DNA from: Saprospiraceae bacterium | GTDB lineage: Bacteria > Bacteroidota > Bacteroidia > Chitinophagales > Saprospiraceae | Direction: 5' to 3' | Length of the DNA: 64,000 bases | Assembly (NCBI GenBank): GCA_027488935.1 | Contig: JAIYAP010000073.1 | Span: 19,619 to 83,618 of the forward strand | Shown: in pieces, positions 52,387 to 61,585 of the stretch | Layout: every line of letters begins with the position of its first letter | Numbering within the stretch: position 1 is the first letter of the stretch | Translations under genes and position numbers: made by a program | The notes under the pieces: model-generated | What the model was told of the DNA's origin: nothing | Seen by the model: only the letters and a program-made list of their open reading frames with translations | Databases searched by the model: none

Positions 52387-55300
52387 TTATTTTAGTTGAA
52401 ACAAGCGGGGTTGCTTGTTATTGATGGTAACCAGTAGGTTTTTCTTGCCATTTACGGGCAGTAAAAGGAGCGATTTAACATCACCTCGAACAAAAAAGCC
52501 ACTGTCGCGATTTTCTATACGCAGGTATTGTCCGTTGCCCTGGTTGAGGAGTACATGCCCGAAACTGGCATCCAATTTTGAAAACTGGGGCATAAAACCG
52601 GCATCATTTCCGGCCAAAACCAGGTCGTTTTTGCCATCGCCGTTGAGGTCTTGTACAAAAATGGCCTTCACGCAAGACAATTGCACTTCAGCGGGCAGGG
52701 CTTGCAGGGTAAAATTACCATTGCCGTTGTTGATGGCCACGGCTGACTTGAAGTAATTGCCTTCACGCACGAGGGATGCCTTAATTTTATCTTCCGGGAG
52801 CAATTCCTGGATGGATTTTTGGGCATAATCGACGTGCTTGAGGTTTTGTTTTTTCAACAAAGGCAATTGGCTGGTAAGTTCTTTTTTCAGCGGAATCGGC
52901 ATGTCTTTCCCGTTGATTTGGCGGGTCATGATTTTCTCGATGGTTCCGTTGTTGTCGAAGTCGTTGATCCACAATTTGGAAGGATGTTCGGCATCGCCTT
53001 TTACATAAAAATTCTCGCCGCGGTTGCCGAGGATCAAATCCTGATCACCATCGCCGTCGACGTCATCCGATTGAATGGCATACCACCAGCCCGCATATTG
53101 GTCGAGGTTGGTTTTTACTTTTTCCAAGAGGCCGTTTTTGATTTCAAATATGGAAGGACTCCCCCACTCGCCTACTACAACCAATTCGGGGGTTGCATCG
53201 CCAACAACATTGCTAAGGCAGGCGCTGGTGACCATGCCTAGTTTACCGAAATCGGGTGCAAGTGACTTGGCCATGTCCTTAAAATTGCCTTTTCCGTCAT
53301 TTTGGTACAGGAAATGGCGGGGCGGCACCCCGTATTGCGCTGGAATGCTGCGGCTTCCTACAAACAGATCGAGGTGGCCATCCTGATTATAATCGAACGG
53401 AATTGCCACGGCGGTGTTGTATCCATTGAGGGGCAAGGCGCGTTCATTGAGGGTAAAATGGCCTTTTCCGTCGTTGAAATACATCCGACTTTGCATAAAG
53501 CGGGAGTTTAGCGGTTGTTCATTGCCGCCCGAGCCCACAAACAAATCGGCGTCTTTATCATTATCCGCATCAAAGAAGCAAATATAGGTGTCTTCAAAAA
53601 TTGAATCGCGGTCAAAAGTTGCGCGGTCAGAACTATTGAAGGTGCCATTGGCGGTTTGCAGGTATAATTGCCCGGATTGTCCGGCCGCGCCTCCGATGAA
53701 CACGTCCTGGCGACCATCGCCGTTCACATCGGCAACAGCGGCACATGGCCCTTCGCGGGATAACATCCTGAAACTGAGGCCTTCCTGATAAAAATCGACA
53801 AAAGGATCTTCGCGGTGGGCAACATAAGTACTCGCGATCGGCTTCATCAGCGCCGTTGCTGTATTGTCGTATTGGTATGGGTTTTTGAAGGTGGTGGGGT
53901 GGGCATCTTTCCAGGATAATTGCAGGAGCGTATCAATTGCAGGGGTATACACGGTCGTTTTTTGCCGATCGGGCCAAATGACTACGACTGAATCCACATG
54001 GTCTGTTTTTCCCAGGCCAAACACCATTTTATAATCCACCGAAGATTGGAAACCGCGCGAGGGGTGTAATTGAAAGTTGAGTTGTTCGGCGCCCCGGTAC
54101 ACCGAAGTCATAGCGCCGATGGCAAACGTATTTTGATCCTTTCCTTGGAGGCTTACACTCAGGAAATGGGGTTTATTGTCTGTATTTTCTGCTTTATTGC
54201 GGTAAACAAAGGCCTCCTGGTTGACATTATTGATCACCATATCGAGGTCGCCATCATTGTCGAGGTCGCCATAAGCCGCGCCATTCGAGAAAGAAGGGGT
54301 GGTAAAGCCCCATTTTTCGCCTGCATCTTCAAACGTCAGTCCACCCTTGTTGTGAAAAGCCTTGTTGAGGATGGGTGTGGAGGGCATTCGATTCAGGATT
54401 TCATTAATTTGTTCTTTTTTACCGGTGAGTGCCATTTTTTGCACCACTTCATCGGCGAAAAAGTCGATAAAATCCTGGTTAATCACATCTTTATAAATGC
54501 CGTTGCACACATATATATCACGCAAGCCGTCGTTGTCCGCGTCGAACATCAGCGCACCCCAGCTCCAATCAGAGGCCGCCACCCCACTAAAATGGGCGAT
54601 TTCGCTAAAAGTTTGGTCTTTATTATTGAGTTGCAGGCAGTTTTGCATGTATTGGTAGTAAAATCCGCGCTCTTGTTTCAAGCCGTAGATATTATAATTT
54701 TCAAAAACCGTCGTCGTTTTTAGCCTGGTTTCGTCGGAAGGCAACATTTCGGTGGTGAAAATTTCGGGGAAGCCGTCGTTGTTGATATCAGCCATATCGG
54801 AGCCCATGGAAGCATGGCTAATGTGCTCCATCCAGTTTTCAATTTCTTCTTTAAATGTGCCGTTTTTTTGGTTGATATAGAGATAATCGCGTTCAAAAAA
54901 GTCGTTGGAGATGTAGAGGTCGGGCCAAAAATCGCCATTGACATCCCCCACGGTTACGCCCAAGCCGAAACCGATCAAACTGCCATAAATTCCGGATTGG
55001 CGGGTAACATCTACAAAACCGCCTTTTCCATTTCCTTGTGGGGGGCCGTCGTTGCGGAAAAGTTTGTCGCCGCCGCCTTTGAGGAAATCGGCTACCGGCC
55101 ATTCCTCAGCGTATAATTCGCGGTTATTGCTGTAATTGAGGGTATTAACCGGCATAAAACTGTTGTTGAGGATATAACAGTCGAGGTCGCCATCACCATC
55201 GTAATCGAAAAAAGCAGCGTGGGTGGTGTAGCCCGTTTCATTGAGCCCGTACTCGGCGGCTTTTTCTTCAAAAACAGGGATACCGTCAGGGCCGACGCCT

Positions 55301-55758
55301 TTGTTGATAAACAGTTCTTTTTCTGGGAGTTCGTCGGGTTTATAGCCCGCATTACAGACAAAAATATCGAGCAGTCCGTCGGCATTTATATCGACCATGA
55401 CGACCCCGGTGCTCCAGAATTTTTTACCGGCTACACCGGCTTTTGCCGTAATATTTTCAAATTTAAAATTGCCTTTATTGAGGAACAGTTGGTTATCCCC
55501 CATGTTAGAGGTGAGGAACACTTCTGGCAGTCCGTCGTTGTTTAGGTCGCCGATTGAAACGCCGCCCCCGTTATAGAAGTTACGGTAACTAAATATATTA
55601 AAATCTTCGGTATTTTCTACCTTATTAAAAAATTGGATACCGGTTTGGTTGGCCTCCAATTTCTCGAAGAGTGTATCCGATTTTTTATCCGCTTGTTTGC
55701 ATTGTATCAGGCACATTGCAGCCAGCAGGAGCATGGCAAATTTTGGACGTAATTGCAT
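52387..55758 (-). CDS. FG-GAP/VCBS-repeat lipoprotein with ASPIC/UnbV domain, copy 1
   Basis: A 1123-residue lipoprotein with lipobox LIQC (cysteine near residue 20) and the same plan as the next gene. FG-GAP repeats (DLNNDGLPEVFLTSNMGDNQ, DINADGLLDIFVCNAG, DYDGDGDLDCYILNNSF, DADNDGLRDIYVCNG) lead to an ASPIC/UnbV module (VVVIWPDRQKTTVYTP) and a second set of propeller repeats. ATG 55758 starts the signal peptide; a longer frame begins at 55800. A -7 element 23 bases upstream and a hairpin after susD show that the lipoprotein pair can be transcribed on its own. The two copies are old duplicates, similar throughout but clearly diverged. Confidence 0.87.
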   Translation of the reverse strand: MQLRPKFAMLLLAAMCLIQCKQADKKSDTLFEKLEANQTGIQFFNKVENTEDFNIFSYRNFYNGGGVSIGDLNNDGLPEVFLTSNMGDNQLFLNKGNFKFENITAKAGVAGKKFWSTGVVMVDINADGLLDIFVCNAGYKPDELPEKELFINKGVGPDGIPVFEEKAAEYGLNETGYTTHAAFFDYDGDGDLDCYILNNSFMPVNTLNYSNNRELYAEEWPVADFLKGGGDKLFRNDGPPQGNGKGGFVDVTRQSGIYGSLIGFGLGVTVGDVNGDFWPDLYISNDFFERDYLYINQKNGTFKEEIENWMEHISHASMGSDMADINNDGFPEIFTTEMLPSDETRLKTTTVFENYNIYGLKQERGFYYQYMQNCLQLNNKDQTFSEIAHFSGVAASDWSWGALMFDADNDGLRDIYVCNGIYKDVINQDFIDFFADEVVQKMALTGKKEQINEILNRMPSTPILNKAFHNKGGLTFEDAGEKWGFTTPSFSNGAAYGDLDNDGDLDMVINNVNQEAFVYRNKAENTDNKPHFLSVSLQGKDQNTFAIGAMTSVYRGAEQLNFQLHPSRGFQSSVDYKMVFGLGKTDHVDSVVVIWPDRQKTTVYTPAIDTLLQLSWKDAHPTTFKNPYQYDNTATALMKPIASTYVAHREDPFVDFYQEGLSFRMLSREGPCAAVADVNGDGRQDVFIGGAAGQSGQLYLQTANGTFNSSDRATFDRDSIFEDTYICFFDADNDKDADLFVGSGGNEQPLNSRFMQSRMYFNDGKGHFTLNERALPLNGYNTAVAIPFDYNQDGHLDLFVGSRSIPAQYGVPPRHFLYQNDGKGNFKDMAKSLAPDFGKLGMVTSACLSNVVGDATPELVVVGEWGSPSIFEIKNGLLEKVKTNLDQYAGWWYAIQSDDVDGDGDQDLILGNRGENFYVKGDAEHPSKLWINDFDNNGTIEKIMTRQINGKDMPIPLKKELTSQLPLLKKQNLKHVDYAQKSIQELLPEDKIKASLVREGNYFKSAVAINNGNGNFTLQALPAEVQLSCVKAIFVQDLNGDGKNDLVLAGNDAGFMPQFSKLDASFGHVLLNQGNGQYLRIENRDSGFFVRGDVKSLLLLPVNGKKNLLVTINNKQPRLFQLK

Positions 55759-55780
55759 GGTGTGTAGGTAGAATTTATGC

Positions 55781-55788
55781 CAAAAGTA
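55781..55788 (-). promoter_or_regulatory. -7 element of the FG-GAP lipoprotein genes
   Basis: TACTTTTG on the minus strand, 22 bases before the ATG at 55758; -33 not clear. Confidence 0.45.
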
Positions 55789-55842
55789 CGGATGTCGCAC
55801 TGGATTAAGTCATTGAAAAAGCAATTTGTGCCTCTATAAATA

Positions 55843-55873
55843 CAATAGGTCGCCCTTGTGAGGCGACCTATTG
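55843..55873 (-). terminator. hairpin between the SusD and FG-GAP genes
   Basis: Perfect 12-base stem CAATAGGTCGCC/GGCGACCTATTG (55843-55854 with 55862-55873), 35 bases beyond the SusD stop. The T-run on the minus strand is poor, so partial read-through is possible. Confidence 0.6.
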
Positions 55874-55908
55874 AAATATACATTTGAATTGGATGAACTC
55901 AATTCAAA

Positions 55909-57408
55909 TTAGTACCCTTCGTTTTGTTTCAAGTTTGGATTTGAGTCCAATGCTTGTTGTGGAACTGGGTACAACACACGGAATGCTTCTGTAACACTTT
56001 TGTCCTGCCAGGTGTCGTCGAACGTACCAAAACGAACTTGGTCGATACGACGGATACCTTCCCAGTACAATTCACGTCCGCGTTCGTCGAGCAACTTGCC
56101 AGCATCCAAAGATGGAAGCGTAGAAGCGCCGCGAATTGCGCGCAGTTCGTTTACTTGCTCCAAAGCAGTTTTGGAAGCAGAACCGCCACGGAAAGTAGCT
56201 TCTGCTTTCATCAAGAATACATCTGCGTAGCGCAACATGATGTATTTACCTGCATTAGATGGGTGGTATTTGATTACACGAATACCTTTTTCCGTACCAG
56301 CACCAGAGAGCGGCACGTCACGTGTGAACGCCAAAGGCTTTTGGTTACGGGTATTGGTGATTTGTGTGCCATCGTCTTTGAGCTGTTGGCCCAACAAGAA
56401 ACCACGACCGATACCAGAGAATTTAGAACCATTTGGTGGTGGGTAGTTACCGATACGCTGGTCATTTGCTTCGAACTTGTCATAGAAATCAGCCAAAGTA
56501 GCAAAACCATTCCAACCGCTTGGGTCGTTGTCGTAGTGCAGGGTCATGAACCAACGGTTCTGTGGAGAGCCATCTACAGAAGTGAAGATGATTTCTTTTG
56601 TAGCGTTGGTGCTGAAGTTGGTAAAGTATTCTGTTTCAAGCGAGTATCCATCAGCAGTTACTGCATCGCAGTAACCGATTACTTTGTTCATGTCCGCAGC
56701 ATCGAAGGTGTAAGGACCTTCAGGGCGCGCAGCTTTGTAAACAGCCTTGTTGAGGTACAGACGTGCCAAAAGCGCGTTTGCGGCTGCTTTAGAAGCAGTT
56801 ACGTTGGTTGCAGAAGGACCAACCGTTGGCAAAGCAGGCAATGCTTCTTCCAGGTCTTTTACGATCAAGTCGAATGCTTCAGAACGCGTGTACACTTTAG
56901 GATTTACTTTCACACCGTCGTTTACACCGCGGTCAGGCACTTGTCCGAACAAGTCCATTACGTGGAAGCGATAGAATGCGCGCAGGAATTTTGCTTCTGC
57001 CGCTTGAGTAGCGGTTGGGTTAGAAGCAATAATCTGGTTGCATTTGTAAGAACGCGAGTTCAATTGGTTCCAAGCGCCCAACACATAAGCATGGGTTGGA
57101 TCCCAAGTGTGCTGGTGCAGGGTACGCCAAACGCCGTTATCACCCCAATCCACACCGCGGGTTGGTGGAATCATTTCGTCTGATACATGGTCGTACAGCG
57201 AGAAGATGTTGGCCTGGTCGGTGAATGCGCTCAGGTCTTTGTATGCAGAAAGCAACAATGCTGCTGCGTCACCAGCAACGAAAGCGCCATCGCCTGTATC
57301 CAAAAGGACAGAGTCAACCTCGTCAACTTTCAGATCTGTGCAAGCTGAAACCAGGAAAAGACCTAGCAATGCAGTTGCAAAAATTTTAGAAAATTTATTG
57401 CGAATCAT
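55909..57408 (-). CDS. SusD/RagB family nutrient-binding lipoprotein
   Basis: A 499-residue lipoprotein with lipobox VSAC (cysteine near residue 22) and the helical TPR-like SusD fold. Recognisable pieces are AEAKFLRAFYRFHVMDLFGQVP, SKAAANALLARLYLNKAVY, MLRYADVFLMKAEATFRGG, and the C-terminal RELYWEGIRRIDQVRFG. SusD caps the SusC barrel and delivers ligand to it. It starts 21 bases after SusC, in one transcript. The ligand is unknown and no polysaccharide lyase or glycosidase gene adjoins. Confidence 0.93.
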   Translation of the reverse strand: MIRNKFSKIFATALLGLFLVSACTDLKVDEVDSVLLDTGDGAFVAGDAAALLLSAYKDLSAFTDQANIFSLYDHVSDEMIPPTRGVDWGDNGVWRTLHQHTWDPTHAYVLGAWNQLNSRSYKCNQIIASNPTATQAAEAKFLRAFYRFHVMDLFGQVPDRGVNDGVKVNPKVYTRSEAFDLIVKDLEEALPALPTVGPSATNVTASKAAANALLARLYLNKAVYKAARPEGPYTFDAADMNKVIGYCDAVTADGYSLETEYFTNFSTNATKEIIFTSVDGSPQNRWFMTLHYDNDPSGWNGFATLADFYDKFEANDQRIGNYPPPNGSKFSGIGRGFLLGQQLKDDGTQITNTRNQKPLAFTRDVPLSGAGTEKGIRVIKYHPSNAGKYIMLRYADVFLMKAEATFRGGSASKTALEQVNELRAIRGASTLPSLDAGKLLDERGRELYWEGIRRIDQVRFGTFDDTWQDKSVTEAFRVLYPVPQQALDSNPNLKQNEGY

Positions 57409-57429
57409 ATTAAAAGTAGTTTTAATGAT

Positions 57430-60400
57430 TTAGAAAGAAACACTCGCACCGATCACAAATGATTTTGCACGTGGGTAGGCAGAGTAGTCGATACCTGCAG
57501 AAGGTACATTGTCAATTGATTTGCTGGTATTTACTTCTGGATCCTGGCCGCTATAGTTGGTGAATACCGCGAGGTTTTGCACAGTTGCAAACAAGCGGAA
57601 TGCAGAAATATAGTTGCTTTTCACAGGGAACTGGTAGCCGAGCGAAATGTTTTGCAAACGAACGAACGATGCTTTTTCCAAGAAGCGGGTAGATACGTCT
57701 GGAGCGTTCAGGTTTGACTCTTTGCTTGTTGCTACATCTGCAGTAACGTTACGACCGTTGGCCAATGCGCCTTTTGTGAAGTAAGCGTTTGCGGTGTTGT
57801 TGTACACGTACTGACCGAACTGACCGTTAAAGAAGAAGCTAAAGTCGAAGTGCTTGTAGCTGAAATTGTTGGTCAAACCTGTGTTCCATTTTGGCAATGG
57901 GCTTGCGCCAGTAAATACTTGAACGTCACCTTTACCTGTGTACTTTGTAATACCGTTGTCATCGTATCCGTCGAATTCACGAATGAAGAAAGCATACAAT
58001 GATTGGCCTTCTGCGATACGTTGCGCAAAAGCACCAGACAAACCTTGTCCGTTAATTTCACCTGTATTGATCAAACCACCGAAATTTTTCACTTCGTTTT
58101 TGTTGTAAGCGCCGTTCAACAATACACTCCAGTTGAAGTCTTTAGAAGCAACAACAGCAAGATTCAAAGACAATTCAACGCCTTGGTTGATTACATCTGC
58201 ATCCAGGTTGGCGTAGTTAAAATCGTTTGAAGCAGGCTGTGCCGTTCTAACCTGCAATAACAAGTCACTGGTATTTTTGTTGTAAAAATCCAAAGAGCCC
58301 GATATGCGACCTTTTACAAAGGCGAAGTCAATACCCAAGTTCAACTGTGAAGTAGTTTCCCATTTCAAATCAGGGTTTTGGAAGGCCACATCGCCCAAAC
58401 CGCCACCATTGATGTTGCCACCTGCATCAATATCCCAATCATTGTAACGCTGGCGACGTTGGTAGCGATTCCGAGGAATCTCCTGGTTGCCTGTTACGCC
58501 ATAGCCCAAACGCAAGCCCAAATCAGAGAATGCTTCTGGTATAAACGCTTCTTCGATCAAGCGCCATTTGAAAGCGAAAGATGGGAAGTAACCGTATTTG
58601 TTGTTACCACCGAAACGGGTAGAACCGTCGGCGCGCAACGTTGCAGTAAAGAGGTATTTATCTGCGATGCCCAAGTTAACACGACCGTAGTAAGACTGTA
58701 ATTCGTCTGTGCTGTTTGAAGAGTTTCTACCAACAATGCTGCTGCTACCGTTTGCCTGGTTTGCAGAAGCGAAGTTGTTGATCATGATATCCAGATCAGA
58801 TGTCTGGAAGTTCGTCATTTCGAAAGACTTCGACGCCAGGCTGAAGCTTTGGTAAGAGTAACCCAACAAAGCAGTCAGGTTGGTGTTGCCAAAAGACTTC
58901 GTGTAAGTGAAATAGTTTTCCCACAGACGGTTGTCCATTTCAACATCAGCAAGGTACAAACGGCCTTTGCCTGCTACCGTGTTCGTATTCAGGTCGCGCG
59001 AAAATGCTGCTTTGCGCGAAGACATCGACTGATCGAAACCCACCACCGTTTTGAAGGTCAAACCTTCAATGATTTTGTATTCAGCGCTGATGTTACCCAA
59101 GGTGCGGATGGTTTTGGTAAAGTCTTTCGACAATTCCAAAATCGCCACTGGATTTGCTTCTGTACGGCTGAATTGGTACAATGAATCTGCAATTGTACCG
59201 CCTTGACGTTTGATTTTAACTGGGTTTGTTGGATTTGATTTTAACGCAGTACCCAACAAGTCACCTTCAAAACCTGCATTGTTGCCAATAGCAGCATTAT
59301 CATCATGGATAGAAGAAACGGTAACATTGGTTCCAATCGTCAAACGATCGTTGATGAATTTTTTGTTGCCGCTAAAACGTGCAGTCAAACGCTTCATTCC
59401 GCTTTCGCGTACGATACCTTGCTGATCCTGGTAGCTCAAACCAAAACGGTAATCGCTTCCGGCAGAAGATGCACCGTAAGAAAGGTTGTGGTTATTGGTC
59501 ATTGCTGTGCGGAAAATTTGGTCTTGCCAATCTGTCTCCGTACCACCGTTTACCAACGCAGCAGCAGGCGCACCATTAATATCGCCATAAGCCTTCAAAA
59601 AATCGGCAGCATTCAACAAGTCGTACTTTTTGGTGATTTTGCTCGCAGCCAAAGAGTAATCGTAGCTGATGCTTCCTTTTGCAGTACCGCCTTTTTTGGT
59701 TGTGATGATTACCACACCATTTGCACCGCGTGAACCATAGATCGCTGTAGCAGAGGCATCTTTCAAGATGTCGATGCTGGCGATGTCGTTCGGGTTCAAG
59801 AAGTTGAGTGGGTTACGGGCAGAGCTGCTACCGAAACCGGCATCAATACCGCCAGAGCTGGTTTCATCACCGCTCAAAGGCACACCATCTACTACGAAAA
59901 GTGGGTTATTACCACCACGTACAGAAGAAGTACCGCGAATACGAATGCTTACACCTGCACCTGGCTCGCCGCTGGCGCTGGTGATTTGCACACCGGCTGC
60001 ACGGCCTTGGATCAACTGCTCAGGCGAAGAAATAACGCCGCGGTTGAAACTGCCTTCCGTTACAGAGGTAACCGCACCGGTAGCGTCTGTTTTACGGATA
60101 GAACCGTAACCAACTACTACTACTTCGCTCAGGGCATTGCCTGGAGCCAAAGATTGGTTCACCTCGTTAGAAGCGCCCAACGTGATTTCGGTTTCTTTGT
60201 AACCTGTGTAAGCAAAACGCAATTGCGTTGAACCTGCTGGAACATCCACGCGGTATTTACCGTCGATGTCTGTTACAGCGCCCCGTGTAGTACCAACCAC
60301 CGTAACTGAAGCGCCAATGAGTGGTTCATTGGTTTCAGCATCCGTGATTTTACCTGTTACAGTACGTTGAGCCGACGCGATGTTGGCTGCAAGCACCATG

Positions 60401-60447
60401 CAGACCAACAGGAATCCGCATTTTAAGTAAGTGTTAAAAAACTTCAT
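57430..60447 (-). CDS. SusC/RagA family TonB-linked outer membrane transporter
   Basis: A 1005-residue TonB-dependent receptor. After a signal peptide ending ASAQ comes a CarboxypepD_reg-like domain (about 27-105, VTGKITDAETNEPLIGASV). A TonB box-like region and plug follow (LSEVVVVGYGSIRKTD, LIQGRAAGVQITSASGEPG, IRIRGTSSVRGGNNPLFVVDGV, ASATAIYGSRGANGVVIITTKKG), then a 22-strand-type barrel. It imports large ligands across the outer membrane with SusD. The gene opens a minus-strand unit with SusD and, beyond a hairpin, two FG-GAP lipoproteins. Confidence 0.95.
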   Translation of the reverse strand: MKFFNTYLKCGFLLVCMVLAANIASAQRTVTGKITDAETNEPLIGASVTVVGTTRGAVTDIDGKYRVDVPAGSTQLRFAYTGYKETEITLGASNEVNQSLAPGNALSEVVVVGYGSIRKTDATGAVTSVTEGSFNRGVISSPEQLIQGRAAGVQITSASGEPGAGVSIRIRGTSSVRGGNNPLFVVDGVPLSGDETSSGGIDAGFGSSSARNPLNFLNPNDIASIDILKDASATAIYGSRGANGVVIITTKKGGTAKGSISYDYSLAASKITKKYDLLNAADFLKAYGDINGAPAAALVNGGTETDWQDQIFRTAMTNNHNLSYGASSAGSDYRFGLSYQDQQGIVRESGMKRLTARFSGNKKFINDRLTIGTNVTVSSIHDDNAAIGNNAGFEGDLLGTALKSNPTNPVKIKRQGGTIADSLYQFSRTEANPVAILELSKDFTKTIRTLGNISAEYKIIEGLTFKTVVGFDQSMSSRKAAFSRDLNTNTVAGKGRLYLADVEMDNRLWENYFTYTKSFGNTNLTALLGYSYQSFSLASKSFEMTNFQTSDLDIMINNFASANQANGSSSIVGRNSSNSTDELQSYYGRVNLGIADKYLFTATLRADGSTRFGGNNKYGYFPSFAFKWRLIEEAFIPEAFSDLGLRLGYGVTGNQEIPRNRYQRRQRYNDWDIDAGGNINGGGLGDVAFQNPDLKWETTSQLNLGIDFAFVKGRISGSLDFYNKNTSDLLLQVRTAQPASNDFNYANLDADVINQGVELSLNLAVVASKDFNWSVLLNGAYNKNEVKNFGGLINTGEINGQGLSGAFAQRIAEGQSLYAFFIREFDGYDDNGITKYTGKGDVQVFTGASPLPKWNTGLTNNFSYKHFDFSFFFNGQFGQYVYNNTANAYFTKGALANGRNVTADVATSKESNLNAPDVSTRFLEKASFVRLQNISLGYQFPVKSNYISAFRLFATVQNLAVFTNYSGQDPEVNTSKSIDNVPSAGIDYSAYPRAKSFVIGASVSF

Positions 60448-60785
60448 ACGAAACAGAATTAAGTTAGTGAAAAAGTGTGTTCACAAATGGGTGAATCGTT
60501 AAATACTGCCGATTACGGAAAATCATATTTTCCCGCACGATTTGTAAAAAATCAGATTGGCAGGATTTTATTTGGAAAGAGGCATATAGCGTTAAATACG
60601 GCTAAGGTGGTGGTGGTAAAGCTACAGCGCGGCTAAGGTATGTAATCATCTGCTATTCCTACCAAATCTTTTTTCATATTTTTTACTTATACCGACTTCC
60701 CAAATTAAATTTTGAATACAGAATAGGTGTCTTGAAAGCGCATAACACATTTATTTTCTGCATTTTAAAATTAAATTCTCAACGC
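60448..60785. other. gene-free stretch upstream of SusC
   Basis: About 340 bases between the SusC start and the promoter of the opposite DUF1573 gene. There is a direct repeat of CGGCTAAGGT (60599-60608 and 60630-60639) and AT-rich flanks, but no clear -33/-7 pair for SusC. It probably carries the SusC promoter and a long leader. Confidence 0.4.
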
Positions 60786-60815
60786 TTTTCTATCATTAAT
60801 TTAACATTATTTTTG
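60786..60815 (+). promoter_or_regulatory. promoter of the second DUF1573 gene
   Basis: TTTT (60786-60789), 18 bases, TATTTTTG (60808-60815), with about 45 bases of leader. Confidence 0.5.
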
Positions 60816-60864
60816 CGGCGCATTCCCTTTCTTTTTCACCAACCATGTACCAACAACTACTGAT

Positions 60865-61290
60865 ATGCGTATTATTTCTGTTATCTGCACCATTGTTTTA
60901 GTCGGCATCGCCCAGTCTGCCTCCTTCGCACAAGGTATGGTTGCCGCTGACCCAACCCTTAATGCAAACAAGGTTTCCTGGCTTGAACGCCGCATTGACC
61001 TGGGGGAAATACCACAAGGCGTTCCAGTCGTACGGGAATACCACCTGAAAAACACCAGCCAAGACACCCTCTTGTTGCAGACTGTAAAAAGTGGATGCCA
61101 TTGTACCACCGTCAAATGGAAGGAAGCGCCTATAGCGCCCGGTGAAAGCACAACCATTCAGGCCACCTTTGATGCAGAAAAGGAAGGCCCGTTTTATAAA
61201 ATTATCACGGTGACCACTAATTTTGATCCCAATACCCCCGTGGCATTTACCCTAACAGGCACCGTGCTGCCCAAACCTGCAAAGAACTAA
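60865..61290 (+). CDS. DUF1573 domain secreted protein, short form
   Basis: A 141-residue protein made of a signal peptide (ending SFAQ) and one DUF1573 immunoglobulin-like domain: RIDLGEIPQGVPVVREYHLKNTSQDTLLLQTVKSGCHCTTVKW, then PGESTTIQATFDAEKEGPFYKIITVTTNFD and a final VAFTLTGTVLPK. The CHC pair corresponds to the CDC pair in the longer paralogue at 21332. It stands alone with its own promoter, ahead of a long palindromic element. The family's role is not established. Confidence 0.85.
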   Translation: MRIISVICTIVLVGIAQSASFAQGMVAADPTLNANKVSWLERRIDLGEIPQGVPVVREYHLKNTSQDTLLLQTVKSGCHCTTVKWKEAPIAPGESTTIQATFDAEKEGPFYKIITVTTNFDPNTPVAFTLTGTVLPKPAKN

Positions 61291-61381
61291 GCCTTGCGTG
61301 CTGGAAAAGTGCAGCAGTATTAGGAAGATTGTCCAGATGAATTTTACCTTTGCAGCGCTCTTACCTGTCCGACCGAATCTA

Positions 61382-61546
61382 AGAGCCTATAAAAATTTAT
61401 ATTTTTCGCTAATATGACAGTCTTTTTTTGCCATACGTTGTTCCTTTTTTTCGCCGTAATTAGTCCCATTACGTCTGCAAAAAGCGCCTAGTCTGGCTAA
61501 AAAAACCTTGTCATATTAATCGAAAATATAATTTTTAATAGGCTCT
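61382..61546. repeat. 165-base element with 48-base imperfect terminal inverted repeats
   Basis: Bases 61382-61429 and 61499-61546 are near-perfect inverted copies (AGAGCCTATAAAAATT... with small indels). The interior has a CGTAAT/ATTACG hairpin (61455-61473) and no reading frame. Both outer edges have TA close to the repeat end. This is the form of a small non-autonomous transposable element (MITE), although a regulatory fold for gap is also possible. It fills most of the gap 61291-61585. Confidence 0.7.
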
Positions 61547-61585
61547 AACACCGGCATTCATTAGAAAAATATACCAACCTTTATC

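Noticed and set aside
55954..57183. 409-codon frame opposite SusD
   Set aside because: The minus strand encodes an intact SusD with lipobox and family motifs. The opposite frame is a by-product of codon bias.
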